Counted from the first letter of the stretch, positions 24,023 to 35,814 are shown. The stretch: 64,000 nt of DNA from Micromussa lordhowensis (GCA_964020085.1 OZ026596.1:9690739-9754738); one strand, 5' to 3'. Notes: generated from the letters alone by a model not told the origin. A program made the numbers and translations.

Positions 24023-25799
24023 ACATTCATCATGTTTAATTCCTTAAAATATTGACTTAAAAACCTCGTTCGTTCTGTGAAACAAATTTCGTGTAGTCTC
24101 GATCAATGAGCTTCCAACTACTTTGTATGGAAACAATGTTGATTTGATGTTGAATGCTTTGTAACATTGATTATGCTGACATCCGTAATGTGAGTAGGTT
24201 ATGAATTGATTTGGAAACGTTATTTTGCAAAAGAGATTAAATTGCCTTTATTTATTTGTATATATAAAGAAAATTAACAATATTGCAAATATAACTTATA
24301 TTGAGAAGTGAATATTTAATACAATTTATTGGAGTTACTTTTGTTTTTATACATTTTGAACTAGTGAATATTTAATAAAAATAGTGGAGTTTTATTAAAC
24401 GTTTGCTTAATTTTAGTGAATGATCGTTGAATGCCGCCTATAAAGTCAGCACTCGAGAGAATAAGGGCGAATGGGAGAGTTGTTGTAAACATTTTTCTCT
24501 AACTGGGATGTATCCGGGACATTTTAGTTTGACATACACGAGGTGATGATCCGAAAAGGCGGCAAACTTTTTGGCGCAGGGTTAACTTTTCGACCCTTGA
24601 AATATTATCCTAGCGCTGTACTCTTATCCATCGTTGTCAACTAATTGAACAGTTGTTGTCGGCTTTTTACGGAGATTTTGAGACAAAGCTTGGAAATATT
24701 CTTAACTTTCCTTTCACTCAACATCGTCACTGGTTTGAATCAGGAGATAATAAACCGCAAGAGCACGTACTGAAACTGTACAAGGTCCATAAGTGAAGGC
24801 CTAGAACTGCATTCACTCTCCGATTTAGCGGCCTCGCATTATTTTTTAAAAGTCAAAAAATAGAAATTCATACACGAAACAGAAAGATTTTCTCAGGGAA
24901 TGATCTTAGCTTTGTTTAGGACGTTACTAAAACGGGGAATGGGGAATGGGGAATGGGGAATGGGGAATGGGGAATGGGGAATGGGGAATGGGAAATTGAA
25001 AATGGGAAATTTATTTATTTTTTTTTTACTAAAACGGGGAATGGGGAATGGGAAATTGAGAGGGGAAATTGAAAATGGGAAATCGAATATGTTTTTACTA
25101 AAAAGGGAAATGGGAAATAGGAATTTCAAATTGGTGAGATTCTTGTTAAAGCGGAATTAAATTTTTTCAGTGGCTATTATCACTTTTTTTGGAAACGTTG
25201 TGCACGAAAATAAAGGGGATTTACCGACAATAAGCAGCAAACGGGAGGGTGACCTTCCTTTTTCGTTATTTCAGTACCTGAGCAGTTAACTAGAAGATAT
25301 ATTAAATCTCGCTCTCAGCGGTCGAGCTTCCTTAGGTCAGCACCAAAAATTGGGGACAAGATTAAAATATTGCGAGTATAAGCGCCAACAAAGGCAACGA
25401 TGAAGAGAAGCGCTTAAATATGGAAAACCCATGGAAATTCATGACAGGGTATTTGTGGCATTACGCGCGGAGAATAATTATGCAAGTTACCGAGGGAAAC
25501 CTGTCAAATTCATTACCTTCGTGGCGCGTCTGCCGGAGGAAACGAGCGCCGGTAATAATAGGCTTTTTTCAGTTGCGCTACCCTACTGCCCACTAGCTCT
25601 CAGAAAGGGCGGCCAGTTTTCGGAATGAAACAAGGACAGTGATTACCCATTAGAATGTACAACTTCTTTTAAACTGTAATTTTATTAAGTTACAAATGAA
25701 CATGAAATAACTTTTTAATTAAGCTTAAGAAACGTTAAAGTTCTTGCTATGACTAGTTTATATCTACCAAACACATAACGTTGTTTTTTTCCCTGGATT

Positions 25800-26195
25800 A
25801 GCAAAACCTTGATTAAGCTATTTTTAACTCAAATTCACTACAGGTGATATCAACACTAATAAAACTAATAAAACTCTAAACTCTGTTTCGGAAAAGAGAA
25901 TTAAATATTTGTCTCGGTAATTGAGGACTCAAGAAAATTTACAGGCTTTTTCAGAACAAAGAGAATGACATATCAGCATTTATTAGAGATACTATCATCT
26001 TCCTGGAGTAGTAAAACCTTAATAAAGCTATTTTTAACTCAACTTCACCACAGGTGATTACAACTCTAACAACAGTCTAATTCGGAAAAGACAATAAATT
26101 AAGATTTGCCTCGGTAATAGAGGAATCAAGAACATTTTCCGGCTTTAACGTTCAGAAAAAAGAAGTCACATGGTTTAGAGATGTCATCACCATTC
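25800..26195. repeat. Direct duplication of about 190 bp inside the Mutator-like element
   Basis: Blocks AAGCTATTTTTAACTCAA, TTCGGAAAAGA and TCGGTAATAGAGGA (first copy TCGGTAATTGAGGA) recur in order at 25,800-25,997 and 26,009-26,195. It is non-coding. Confidence 0.75.
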
Positions 26196-26249
26196 ATTAT
26201 CGTCATATTACGACCCTAACTTTGAACAAATGGCAATTTTATATTTTTT

Positions 26250-26530
26250 TCAGGTCTTAAGATACATCCCAAATCTTTCAAATAAAACTGCCTTCACAGC
26301 TGCTGGTGTGTTAGCTGGAACAATTAACTGAGTAGCTGAAAATTGTGGGTTGTTTCTCTGCACACATTGCAAGGACATATGATAATATCGATTTGATTTC
26401 CGTCCTAAACGCCATGCCTTAGACTGCTTGTCGAAATACCAGTCAGATTCGGGTCTCACAAGAACAAATTGATTATCAGGCGCAGAGGCAGGCAGAAATT
26501 CATGTTTACACCCAAAGCACTTTCTTTTTC
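26250..26530 (-). pseudogene. C-terminal part of the transposon SWIM protein gene (separate frame)
   Basis: After a TAG at about 26,550 the frame reads ..RKCFGCKHEFLPASAPDN.. then FVLVRPESDWYFDKQSKAW and on to GMYLKT stop. The CxxC pair (CFGC) followed by a conserved-looking WYFDK block suggests the tail of the same transposon protein as the SWIM frame upstream. The two are separated by in-frame stops next to a 24-base direct repeat (CTAGCATGGGCAAACAATCGG type). The gene is therefore interrupted, or needs splicing I cannot show. Confidence 0.55.
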
Positions 26531-26618
26531 TTGTTTGCCCATGCTAGGCCGATTGTTTGCCCATGCTAGACCGATTGTCTGCCAACACCTTTTGTTGGCA
26601 CTCTATTACAACTTCGTT

Positions 26619-27236
26619 TTACGGCATTGGGCCTTTGAAACTCTTACGGGGTTGGTCTGGTTTCCTTCCTACATAGTGGCGGTCTTGTTTACCCCCTAGA
26701 TTGATTTTTGTCAAATTTAACCTTCGTTTCTTAGCACTGTAATACTGCAAAAACTGTGGAAGCAATCCCGCTTTTTCACATACAGCTAGAGCATGCGAGC
26801 AGATTCCGGATGATTTCATCCCCGCACACGAGCATTTGACAACTGCTGAGAGTGTGCCACTGCACTCTACTGAATGAAACTCGCGAGAGTTACTACCACT
26901 CAAAACTAAATAGACTGGCGTTGCAGGAGTGTTTTCTTCACAATAGGGTGCACACTGAATCGCACCAGGAGAAGTACAACGCTTGGTAGCCTTTGCCCAC
27001 ATGCTCTCAAGAACTACCTCGTCAAGGGGGCTTTGTATCTTTTTCCAAGAGACGGATAAACCAGTTGTTTGCAATTGGGTTGCATTTCTCACTCCTAAAC
27101 TCTGAAGAGGGCTGTTGTCCCCTTGCAGCACCTCAAGCATGGTCAGGCCTCGAATTTTTCTAACATATGTCTCTCTCTGCTTACGAGTCATGCTAAACCA
27201 CTGATCAGTGCTAAGCTCAAGATGCGAGTACTTCAT
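26619..27236 (-). CDS. SWIM zinc-finger protein of a Mutator-like element
   Basis: A single open frame of 205 residues starts with ATG only seven bases inside the right inverted repeat. Residues at about 130-150 read VKCSCAGMKSSGICSHALAV, a CxC..CxH SWIM zinc finger, a DNA/protein-binding module typical of Mutator-like transposases (C-terminal to the catalytic domain). The basic tail (KKRRLNLTK.., GRKPDQPRK) fits DNA binding. The DDE catalytic domain that should precede SWIM is absent: the ATG abuts the terminal repeat. This is thus the C-terminal remainder of a transposase, or an accessory protein. It overlaps no host gene, and the oxidase genes nearby are unrelated. Family call is firm, activity is unlikely. 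Confidence 0.75.
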   Translation of the reverse strand: MKYSHLELSTDQWFSMTRKQRETYVRKIRGLTMLEVLQGDNSPLQSLGVRNATQLQTTGLSVSWKKIQSPLDEVVLESMWAKATKRCTSPGAIQCAPYCEENTPATPVYLVLSGSNSREFHSVECSGTLSAVVKCSCAGMKSSGICSHALAVCEKAGLLPQFLQYYSAKKRRLNLTKINLGGKQDRHYVGRKPDQPRKSFKGPMP

Positions 27237-27966
27237 ACTGTACTCACCAATTTGAAATTCCTATTTCCCATTTCCCTTTTTAGTAAAAACATATTCGATT
27301 TCCCATTTTCAATTTCCCCTCTCAATTTCCCATTCCCCATTCCCTGTTTTAGTAAAAAAAAATTCAATTTCCCATTTCCAATTTCCCATTCCCCATTTCC
27401 CATTCCCCATTCCCCATTCCCCATTCCCCGTTTTAGTAACGTCCCTTTGTTTAATAACGCCGAAATTATCATTTTGTGTTGACACAACGTTAAGTTTGAC
27501 GTCACGCCATACTAAGTCAAGGGTGACAGTCATTGTTTTCAGTGGCTTTGTACTGTGGATAAGTCAGAGCTTCTTGTATGGTCTGCTCCGGGTGAGACTT
27601 GAACCCGTGACATTTTGGATTTTAGAACGTCTTCAATGACATCGAAAAGAAAATATAAAGTTCTCAAACGTACGTGATTGTATAGTACAATGCTGTAAGT
27701 TTACGTAACGTGTGAATTTATTTCAACTCCATGGCAGCGGCTGTAATTGCCGACTTCCCCTTTCACCTGTTTCCGGATGCTGAGAAGTACGAGAGGTCGG
27801 TAAGGCACGACCTTCTAACATGATTTCAACATGACTTGTCTAAAAACTGTAAACCGCTTGTACAACTACCTTCTTAATTCTCGTATCCGTTCACCAGTTT
27901 CTCATTCCAAAAGTACATTACATCATGATCCTCGTTAGAAACAGACGCAAGTTGACTGAATTGAAT

Positions 27967-28713
27967 AGGCCTTATCACGGTTTCCGACGCCATTTTGACG
28001 GGTAGGCAAAGCGGTCAGAAATTACAGTGTTTCCCCCGATGGCAAAGAACTTTTTCCAAAATCGAATTTTACGCAATTTGTGAATCGCAATGTTAAAATA
28101 TCAGGTGGAAGATTGTATTCACCAAGTTTGAAGGTTGTAGTTTAACTAGAAGACGCTCAGTTAATTTTTATAATTTTCCATACATTTGTCTGTAAATTTG
28201 GCTGGGAAGACGCGGCGGCGCCGAAAAAAAAATTACAGACAAATGTATGCTAAATTATAAAAATTAACTGAGCGTCTTCTAGTTAAGTTACATCCTTCAA
28301 ACTTGGTAAATACAATCTTCCACCTGATATTTTAACATTGCGATTCACAAATTGCGTAAAATTCGATTTTGGAAAAAGTTCTTTGCCATCGGATTCCCAT
28401 ACAAACACTGTAATTTCTGACCGCTTTGCCTACCCGTCAAAATGACGTCGGAAACCCGGCAGGTAACTTTTGCAGGTTGCAGGTTGCAGGTTGCAGGTTG
28501 AAACGACTTGTTTATTTGAGTTAAAGTCGAATAAACCCCAGTATAAAGGCTAACCGCAAGCAACCTAAGCTAATTTAGGCTAACCGGAGTGCTATTCAGG
28601 CTAACCGAAATGCTAAGTAGACTCACTCAGACTTAAAAGTCCATTTTTCAACCTGCAACCTGCAACCTGCAACCTGCAAAAGATACCTGCCCTCGGAAAC
28701 CGTGATAAGGCCT
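27967..28713. mobile_element. Composite fold-back element (747 bp)
   Basis: The ends AGGCCTTATCACGGTTTCCG and CGGAAACCGTGATAAGGCCT are perfect inverted repeats. Within it, 27,998-28,440 is a nearly perfect palindrome with arms of about 200 bp around a GC-rich loop (GGCGGCGCCG). 28,456-28,690 is a second inverted repeat carrying (GCAGGTT)n on one side and (AACCTGC)n on the other, with three AGGCTAACCG units between. The left arm at about 14,010-14,020 is the empty site. The target duplication is short (AT or TA), so the superfamily is undecided. Confidence 0.8.
28456..28690. repeat. Inverted GCAGGTT microsatellite
   Basis: Four to five 7-base units GCAGGTT near 28,470-28,500 are mirrored by AACCTGC units near 28,650-28,680. 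It is part of the fold-back element and would form a long hairpin. Confidence 0.8.
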
Positions 28714-29480
28714 ATTCTTTGCAATGCATGACGTGTTAATGTTTCCTTTCAGTAGATTTTCGGATTGTTATGTTAAGGTGTTTTAAACACGTACTTTATT
28801 GATATTCTAAAGGTAAATATCTTCACCATATACGGCAGATGGTAAAAAAAATAATTCGTTGAAAACCAAAATAGGAAGAAACAATCATGTCCACAATTTT
28901 GAAAATAACGTCAACATATTTGAACCTGTATATATTAAATTTAAATTTACGGTAATTTATTTCAAAGATTGACTGAGGCGCGATTATAATAGCCTGCTTG
29001 TATAAGGAAAGAACCTGAATCAATTTCGGTGGCAATTTAACTACTTAATACAACTTATTGCCTTGTGAGAGAGTAACTCCTGATCACTTCAAGGTGCGTG
29101 CAGGTTTAAATTACATGATTACTTCTCTACCCAAAGTAGGACCTGTATTTTCTTCATACAAAGCTCACTGTTACGATTTATCTTTCTCTTAAAACAACTT
29201 TAATAAGGAATGATTGAGATTGTCAGGTGATTTTCACGATCTACAACTCAATGATATCTACTGACTTTAGTAGATATCGGTCAAAAAGAAAACGAGTATT
29301 TTTTCGCACATATTTGCTAATATTCCTAATCCCTGTGCTAACTTTTCAAAACTTGCATATCAAGATCGAAAAAAGGTAAAACGGAATCCATTAACTGATT
29401 TCATTTCCTCAGGCTCCCCTGTCAACTCACGCCATCCACGCCGAAAGCTGAGTAACTCATACAGGACATCACACTGTGAT

Positions 29481-29553
29481 GTACAAATGCAAATAGGGTG
29501 CTAACATTGGAGTGTTGAACACTCCAATGTTGGCACCCTATTTGCATTTGTAC
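29481..29553. repeat. Near-perfect palindrome, 73 bp
   Basis: Arms GTACAAATGCAAATAGGG...and their complement meet at GTGTTGAACAC. It is present only in the right arm and absent at the matching place near 13,240. Confidence 0.8.
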
Positions 29554-30001
29554 TTTTTCCTTTTTTTTTTTTTTTTAATTCCTCTAGTGTATGCAAATAA
29601 AGTTGTTATAAATACATGGTGGATGCTCTGTGATACACGAATTTGTAGTGATGGCGATCTCTTAGAGACAGAGCCAAACAAAAAATTAATTCAAAATGCT
29701 ATGTTATCTTTTTGAAGCAAGCGTTCTTTTAATACCTCCCGACATGACGATTGTCACTGTCTTAGCGTGACGTCCAATTCTAAAATGTGAAAGTACAGCC
29801 TATGGATCAATGATGTGTTCCATAGAAACTTGTGTTGGCTGGTGTATCAGCTGTAATTAATCTGTATTTAGATTCTTTCTTTCATAACTAGTGGTAAATA
29901 GTGGAGTAAATGGAAGTATTTTTCTTTCCGAATAGGGCTTCCGTCCACACGCGTCAGGTGCATTCGGCAGCGAATCCGGATATTTTAGAATCCGCTTTCC
30001 A

Positions 30002-30419
30002 TTAAGGCGGGGGTAAACGTGAAGGCTGTTTTATGAGGTCGCTTAACACGGCCTTTCTGCCAATATCTCGGTCACGTTTCAAGCGACACTAAATCTCTCT
30101 GCTTATCTCATTAACCACTGTTTGGCGGTTTTGTGTCAATTTTTGGGTGATTTTTGGGCATTTTGGGAAAGAGATATTTGATCTCAAAGGATAGGTTGAA
30201 TTGAGGAAAATATGAAATGTTGAAGATTTGATGGATTTGGAAAATTGAAATTTGAAGTGAAGAATTAGTAGACGGATACCAAACAGTGCCCTAGCAACCA
30301 TGGGCTCTCTTTTGCGGGGGTCAACTGTCTGGTAGTGTTTCCAACCCATCTTAATCCTAACAATTTCCTTTTTATATCACTTCAAATTTCACGCCTATTC
30401 ATGTTTACCCCCGCCTTAA
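30002..30419. mobile_element. TTAA-flanked miniature element, mirror of 12,377-12,782
   Basis: Ends TTAAGGCGGGGGTAAAC and GTTTACCCCCGCCTTAA; 418 bp. It lies inside the same outer element as in the left arm, so both insertions came before the inverted duplication. Confidence 0.8.
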
Positions 30420-30878
30420 TACGCTACGTGTGGACGGGGACATTTTTGAATCCGGAAAGAAAATGGTGCGGATAAAAAAATGTCCTGATACGTGTGGACG
30501 AGGCGTAAATATTAGAATGAGGCAAGAAACCCCTGGACACGTCTGATCGCGGAAATATAGGAAATATTACACGCAAGACGTGAACATAATTTTTTTGGTT
30601 GACATTTAAGACTGCACGAGGTTGGCTGTCCAAGGATAAAATGCTTCGTCAATTCCAAATCACGTACACAGCAAACAATATTAAACGATTCTGCTATCAT
30701 AGAGACCATTGCGTAAACGTTTTTGAAAGAAAAATGATTCATGCATGAAAAGGTACGGTAAATACAATATATGTACTCTCTCATCCAGCTAGCCTGAAAT
30801 GTCAGTCATCTCTGTAATGCAAGGAAGAACAGAGTACATTAAGAGTGTAAATGCAAACGTTGTCTCTGAGTTTTCTAG

Positions 30879-31363
30879 AGCCCTTAGAAAAATCCTCGTG
30901 TGTTGATTATTGGCCGCGGAGTTTTAGGAATGACCAGTGCTCTACAGTTATTGAATAAATTAGGGTGAGTTGTTTCGTCCCCCTAAAGCCAAAGCTAAAA
31001 CTAATCTTTAACTCGTTTTATGCAGATACTCAGGAAAACGATTAGATTCGATATCAAACAATTCTGCCGACTAATTGAAAAATTCGCCACTAATTTTTCC
31101 TTGACGTGACAAGGTTCCCGGAATAAAGGGAAGTTTTGAAAAGGTGAAAAGCAAGAACTTCCTTAGCTGCATTCTAGTGGTTTTGTAATCAACAGTATAT
31201 TCTCAAAAAGCAATCATTGCCACGAAAACAAATAGAGCAACGTAAGTTAAACTCAAAGCAATAAAGCGGTAAATTATCAGGCAAAGCAGGCATTTGAAGG
31301 TCAAATAATTCATTGTCTTTATTCTCCATTTTTAGGTATAAAGTGACCTTTGTAGCGAAAGAA
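30879..31363 (+). pseudogene. Truncated mirror copy of the broken oxidase
   Basis: Exon 2 (30,879-30,964) carries the same in-frame TAG and extra codon as 11,912-11,827. The FAD turn reads GRGVLG. Exon 3 starts at 31,336 and ends with GCGAAAGAA (31,355-31,363), where the transposon begins. The rest of the gene is absent. Confidence 0.88.
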
Positions 31364-31959
31364 CTCTCTCCTCTGCAGAGGTTCAAACGTTCGTTATATG
31401 GATCCGCTCTGCGAAGTATTCGCAGGCGCAAAGTCCAATGTATCGACCAGGCGCAGAACCTCTGCCAGATGTATGTCGATTTCTCGTACATCCTTTTCGT
31501 TTTCTCGTACATCGATAAATTTCTCAGCTTTGGCTTCATTTGACAGCTTGAAACTCACAGAAACTCATTACTAATTATGTCGCTGCAGTTTGCATTAGTT
31601 ATTTTGCGATCTAATTTCATATTTTCCAAGAAAAGAAGCAAAACTGTTTTACTTTGAAGGCCTCCCTGAAACCCGTGAGGGGTAGTCTTGCATGCCCTCT
31701 TTTTCTCTGGAAAAACGATAATATGGCGGACAATTCGGATCAGCTGGACTGTCCTCTTCAAGAGTTGTCTCTTCAACGTAATCTCAATTTAAAGCAAATC
31801 TTGCAATCTATATATCTTATATTTACTTTTTCCTATTATTTGCAAACGTTGAATTTAGAGCTTCTGTAAAAATCCTGTTAATAAAACGAAGTAAACAAAA
31901 GGATAAGCTTAATTATCGTTTGGTTCTCACCAATAAAATATTGTTACCTACATCTACAT
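31364..31959. mobile_element. Truncated copy of the 10,197-11,429 element
   Basis: It begins CTCTCTCCTCTGCAGAGGTT and follows the left-arm element in mirror order until about 31,959, then changes abruptly to spacer sequence (AGTACGAGAGGTCG). This is the outer breakpoint of the inverted duplication. Confidence 0.8.
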
Positions 31960-34100
31960 ATTAGTACGAGAGGTCGATTAAACCTTCTTACATGGTTTCA
32001 TCATGACCTGTGTGCATTTTGAAAACCGCTTGTGCAACTACCTTCCCATATATACCGCTTCATCAATTTCTCATTTCAAAAGTACCCTATGTTGACTGAA
32101 TTGAATTATTTGCAATGCCATGACGTTTAATCATTCCTTTCAGTGGACTTTCTGATTATTATGTAAAGGTGTGTTAGTCGCGTACTTCATTGGTACATCA
32201 TATACGGTAGATTCTAAGAAATAATTCGTTGAAAACCAAAATAAGAAGAAACAGTTCCTTCACCATTTTGAAAATAGCGTTTAATACCATATTAGCCTGT
32301 ATGTAATTTATTTGAAAGGCTGGCTCACGGGCGATTATAATAACCTCCTTGTGTCAGGAAACAAACCTTTTCGGTCGCAATTTTAATACTTACTACAAGT
32401 TATTGGCTCGGAGGAGAGTAAGAGTGTGTACATCACTTCAAGTTGTGTGCATGTTTACTTCTCTGTCCCAAGTTAGGCCTGTATTGTTCTTCATACACGG
32501 CTTACTATTACGGTTTGTCTTTCCTTAAAACAACTTCCATAAAGAATGATTGAGATTGTCAGATGATTTTTACGATCTACTATTCAATTGTATCGTCTTT
32601 AGTAGATATTGGTCACGTCTTACTGTTAAAAAAAAACGAGTATTTTTACGAACACATTTGCTAATGTTCCTAATCCCTGAGCTCCCTTTGCAAAACTTGT
32701 CAGTAAAGATCGAAATAAGGTAAAACGGAATCCCTTAATTGTTTTAATTTCCTCAGGCTCCCCTGTCAACTCACTCCACCCATCCAAGAGCTGAGTCGTC
32801 ATACAGGACATCGCTCCAGTTTAAACTGGTGGACAAACAATCATTCAAAATGCTATGTCATACTTCAGAGGCAAGCGTTCCTTACCTCCCGACATGACTG
32901 TCATTACCTTAGCGTGACGTCCAATTGTTCTGACACCTTGTACATAAAATGTTAATTTCGGAATACAGCTTAGGGATCAATAATAACAATAAGAAAATGA
33001 AATGCAATAGCAGCTGATGTTGACTCGAGTATCAGCTGTATTTAATTTATATTTTGATTCGTTTTTTTTTTACAACTTGTGGTTAATAGTGGAGAAACTA
33101 GAGAAATTAAATATTAGAATGAGGTAGGAGCAGTGACTAACCCAAAAGGGAAAGCAAACTTACAAAGACGGAAGGCATTCAAGGGAGGAAAAGATTAGGA
33201 ATGTTAAAAAGGAAAGGGATACATAAATCCCTAGTAATATGGGTATCCCCTGCCAAAATGTTTGGTTGTTCGACAACCAAACGATAATATCGTTTTTTTA
33301 ATTAAGGGTAGCCAAATCGACCAACAGATAAAATGGAAAAGCGAACATACAAAGACAACACCATTCAACGAGGAAAGGATTAGAAATGTTAAAGAAGTAA
33401 GGCGGTAGAGTGAGGTATCACGGTGATATTGATATCCCCTGATGGTCATGTTAGGTTAGAATACCCGTATTACTAGTGCATGGGTTAGGAATGCCAATTA
33501 CTTCTTTTTCCCTTCCTTCATTAAGCTGGATTGTAAATCTGAATTCTGGTTTGGAATGTTCTCGGTCTCCGGGAACCCAGGGAGAGAGGGTACTCCCAGA
33601 CAACCCTTCCCAAAACCTTCACCCTATTTATTACCTAAATCTTCGATTTTCCTCTTCCCTATTTATGACCTGACCAAAAATTCGATACCCTAGTTTATGA
33701 CCGTTGCGGCTGGTACACTTGCCCTAAACAGAATTGTGGAGGGCTTTTGTTGATGGCCTTATCGATAATAATGAAAAATGCAAAAACCATACCCTATTTA
33801 TGATCAAAATGGACAAATTCGATACCCTATTTACGACCAAAACGGCTGAAAAACCATACCCTTCGGGACTCTCCCCCCTCCGGGTCGGGAACGCATAAAA
33901 ATTACCATAGCACTAGGGATCACTGGGGATTTGGGTATCTCTCACATTTTGACATTCTTAATGGCATAGAGAAGAACAGTTACCTGGCAAAATAAGCCTA
34001 TTGTAATTAGTTTCACTATTTTAAATTGTAAATTGTTTTTCCACTTTGTGATGCGCGTGTGACCATCTTACAATGGAACACGCGCAATAGAAGTAAGTAA

Positions 34101-34132
<32 letters not shown>

Positions 34133-34850
34133 AATCTAATAAGATGGACGGTCGAGAAAAGAGCTACAAATGAACATATCATAACAAGCCATTCAGACAG
34201 GCCGCCTGGAGACAGACACCAAGAACAGTCACAGATTGGGGGCCTGCATATTACGCGATGGCCGTATCTTACATCAGTCACATGTAACGTGTTCGCTTGC
34301 ATATTGATTAAATTCAATCGTCGAACTATTCGATATTTAGAATGCGCCTCTTTAAGCTGCATTTCAAGGGTTATCGATAGACACCACGCGCATGCGTTCA
34401 TACAAGAAACTTTGGTGCGTGATTCACGTTTTGTATACAGTTACAAATGCGGGCTGGGATCAGACAGTCTGTTATAAATTGCGACCATTTTCAGAGACGT
34501 GTTGCGATTACATCAAGCTAATGAACGTCTCAATTTATTAAGACAAAGCTTTCTAAGAAGATAAATGGTTTTTCAGCAAAATTGTGGATGATTTTCACTT
34601 GCCCCGGTTTCACGCTTTCAGTAAAATTGAGTTAATTACATCATGGCTTAAATTGGAAAATAAGGAAGTATGATACATTGCTATATCAATATTTACAATA
34701 GCACACAAAACATCTTGAATAATAAAAATATTCCTAAGGCTGATCTAAAACTAGATATGTACTATACCTAAGTATCAATTAATCATACTACTCAAAGTTT
34801 AAACTATCCTTAAAAATGTAAACTACATTGTAGTCTTAAAATAAATGACG
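31960..34850. other. Spacer: second copy of cluster repeat plus decayed repeats
   Basis: 31,966-33,110 is a direct repeat of 27,785-29,890 (without the insertions): shared GTACGAGAGGTCG, CCGCTTGTGCAACTACCTTC, TTTCCTCAGGCTCCCCTGTC. About 33,560-33,900 holds a degenerate repeat of ACCCTATTTATGACC type. I see no gene. Confidence 0.65.
34107..34131. repeat. (ATT)n microsatellite
   Basis: About eight ATT units in a row. Confidence 0.9.
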
Positions 34851-35704
34851 TTTATATGTTCTCAAAAAAGCGGTTTTGTAATGCTGAAATACAAGGTCAC
34901 CTTTTAGGCTCGCATATTGGAAGCCGGAAATTCCTAAGTGAACATGAAAACTGCAGTTGCCATGGAATTGGCAAAAATACAAACATTTGCTATCGTAAAC
35001 TATCCCTAAAACTGAAAAGTAGTCCTAGAATAGATGATGTTATATGTTCTAAAAACAATCAGAGCTGAAACTCAACGTCACGCTTTTCATAACTTTCAGT
35101 TAAATCCGGAAATTCCTAACTGTTGTTGCCACGGAAATGGTAAAATGCAAAAATAAAAACATTTGCAATCACGTAGGTTGAAGATTTTTGTTTTCCCTTT
35201 CTTTTCTTCTTCAATTGAAACTTTTGTAAAGTGAGTTTTTGTAATCCATCAGTCGATTCTATTCGACTTAATCAATGAAGTAAATCAGGAAATCCGATCA
35301 TTTTCTCAATAAATTCATGAAAGTGAAGGCTAACCTATAAACAGCTATTGACATATAAACACCAAAATAAAAATAAAAATAAAAATAAACATTCCTAGTA
35401 AACAAGGAAGAGAAGTACTAAAGCGCGCATGGCTGTCTTTAAGGGTCTTTGTTTAGAGGCATAAGAAAGACAAGAAATAAAATCTCTTTAAAATAATGTG
35501 TCTTTATTTTTAAAAGGTGTACCCTGAAGCAATTAAAAGAAGAGTATTTGTTGTAAACATTTCCTTTTTGCTTCATTCCACCTGAATAGAGCATCAGCAT
35601 TCTGGTAACAATCCAATATACTTTATTGACACATAGATACACGTAGGGGTTCATAAAATTGTTTTCTGCTGCGAGGGTCACGCAGCAGTTTTAGCCACCC
35701 ACTG

Positions 35705-35711
35705 TATAAAT
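35705..35711 (+). promoter_or_regulatory. TATA box of oxidase copy 4
   Basis: TATAAAT, about 110 bases before the ATG at 35,815; context shared with copy 3. Confidence 0.7.
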
Positions 35712-35814
35712 TCAACGACAGAAAGGTTGCAGATCAGTTGTGATCTAACCAGAAGTTAGAGAGAAAGTGTAGAAATATCTTGAAAAAGAAGAAAGAAGAA
35801 AAAGGAAGGCCACC

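Larger units (their letters stand above)
24919..27444. mobile_element. Mutator-like element with 9-bp target duplication and long composite inverted repeats
   Basis: The 2,526-bp element is bounded by direct CTTTGTTTA (24,910-24,918 and 27,445-27,453). The empty site is preserved in the left arm at about 14,540-14,556 (complement of TTAGCTTTGTTTAATAACG). Terminal inverted repeats are 24,919-25,138 and 27,243-27,444, starting GGACGTTACTAAAACGGGG. Each is built of three sub-blocks, every one beginning ACTAAAA(C/A)(G/A)GG and running into (GGGAAT)n-type repeats. Inside are a SWIM zinc-finger gene (minus strand) and a direct duplication of about 190 bp (25,800-25,997 and 26,009-26,195). The 9-bp duplication, long inverted repeats and SWIM domain all fit Mutator-like elements. 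No DDE catalytic core is visible, so this copy is probably non-autonomous. Confidence 0.9.
22510..31959. repeat. Large inverted duplication, right arm
   Basis: It mirrors 16,930 back to 10,833. It is about 9.45 kb against 6.1 kb on the left. The roughly 3.4-kb excess equals three insertions seen only here: 24,919-27,444 with its 9-base duplication, 27,967-28,713, and a roughly 100-bp palindrome near 29,480. The arms are therefore otherwise collinear. Copies 2 and 3 lie head-to-head across the 5.6-kb spacer. Confidence 0.85.

Noticed and set aside
24893..25160. Open frames encoding repeated MGNGEWGMGN-type peptides (also 27,123-27,533)
   Set aside because: Translation of the (GGGAAT)n terminal repeats of the Mutator-like element.
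34107..34131. Possible CRISPR-like or regulatory array
   Set aside because: Plain ATT microsatellite; no CRISPR arrays occur in the window and none are expected in an animal genome.
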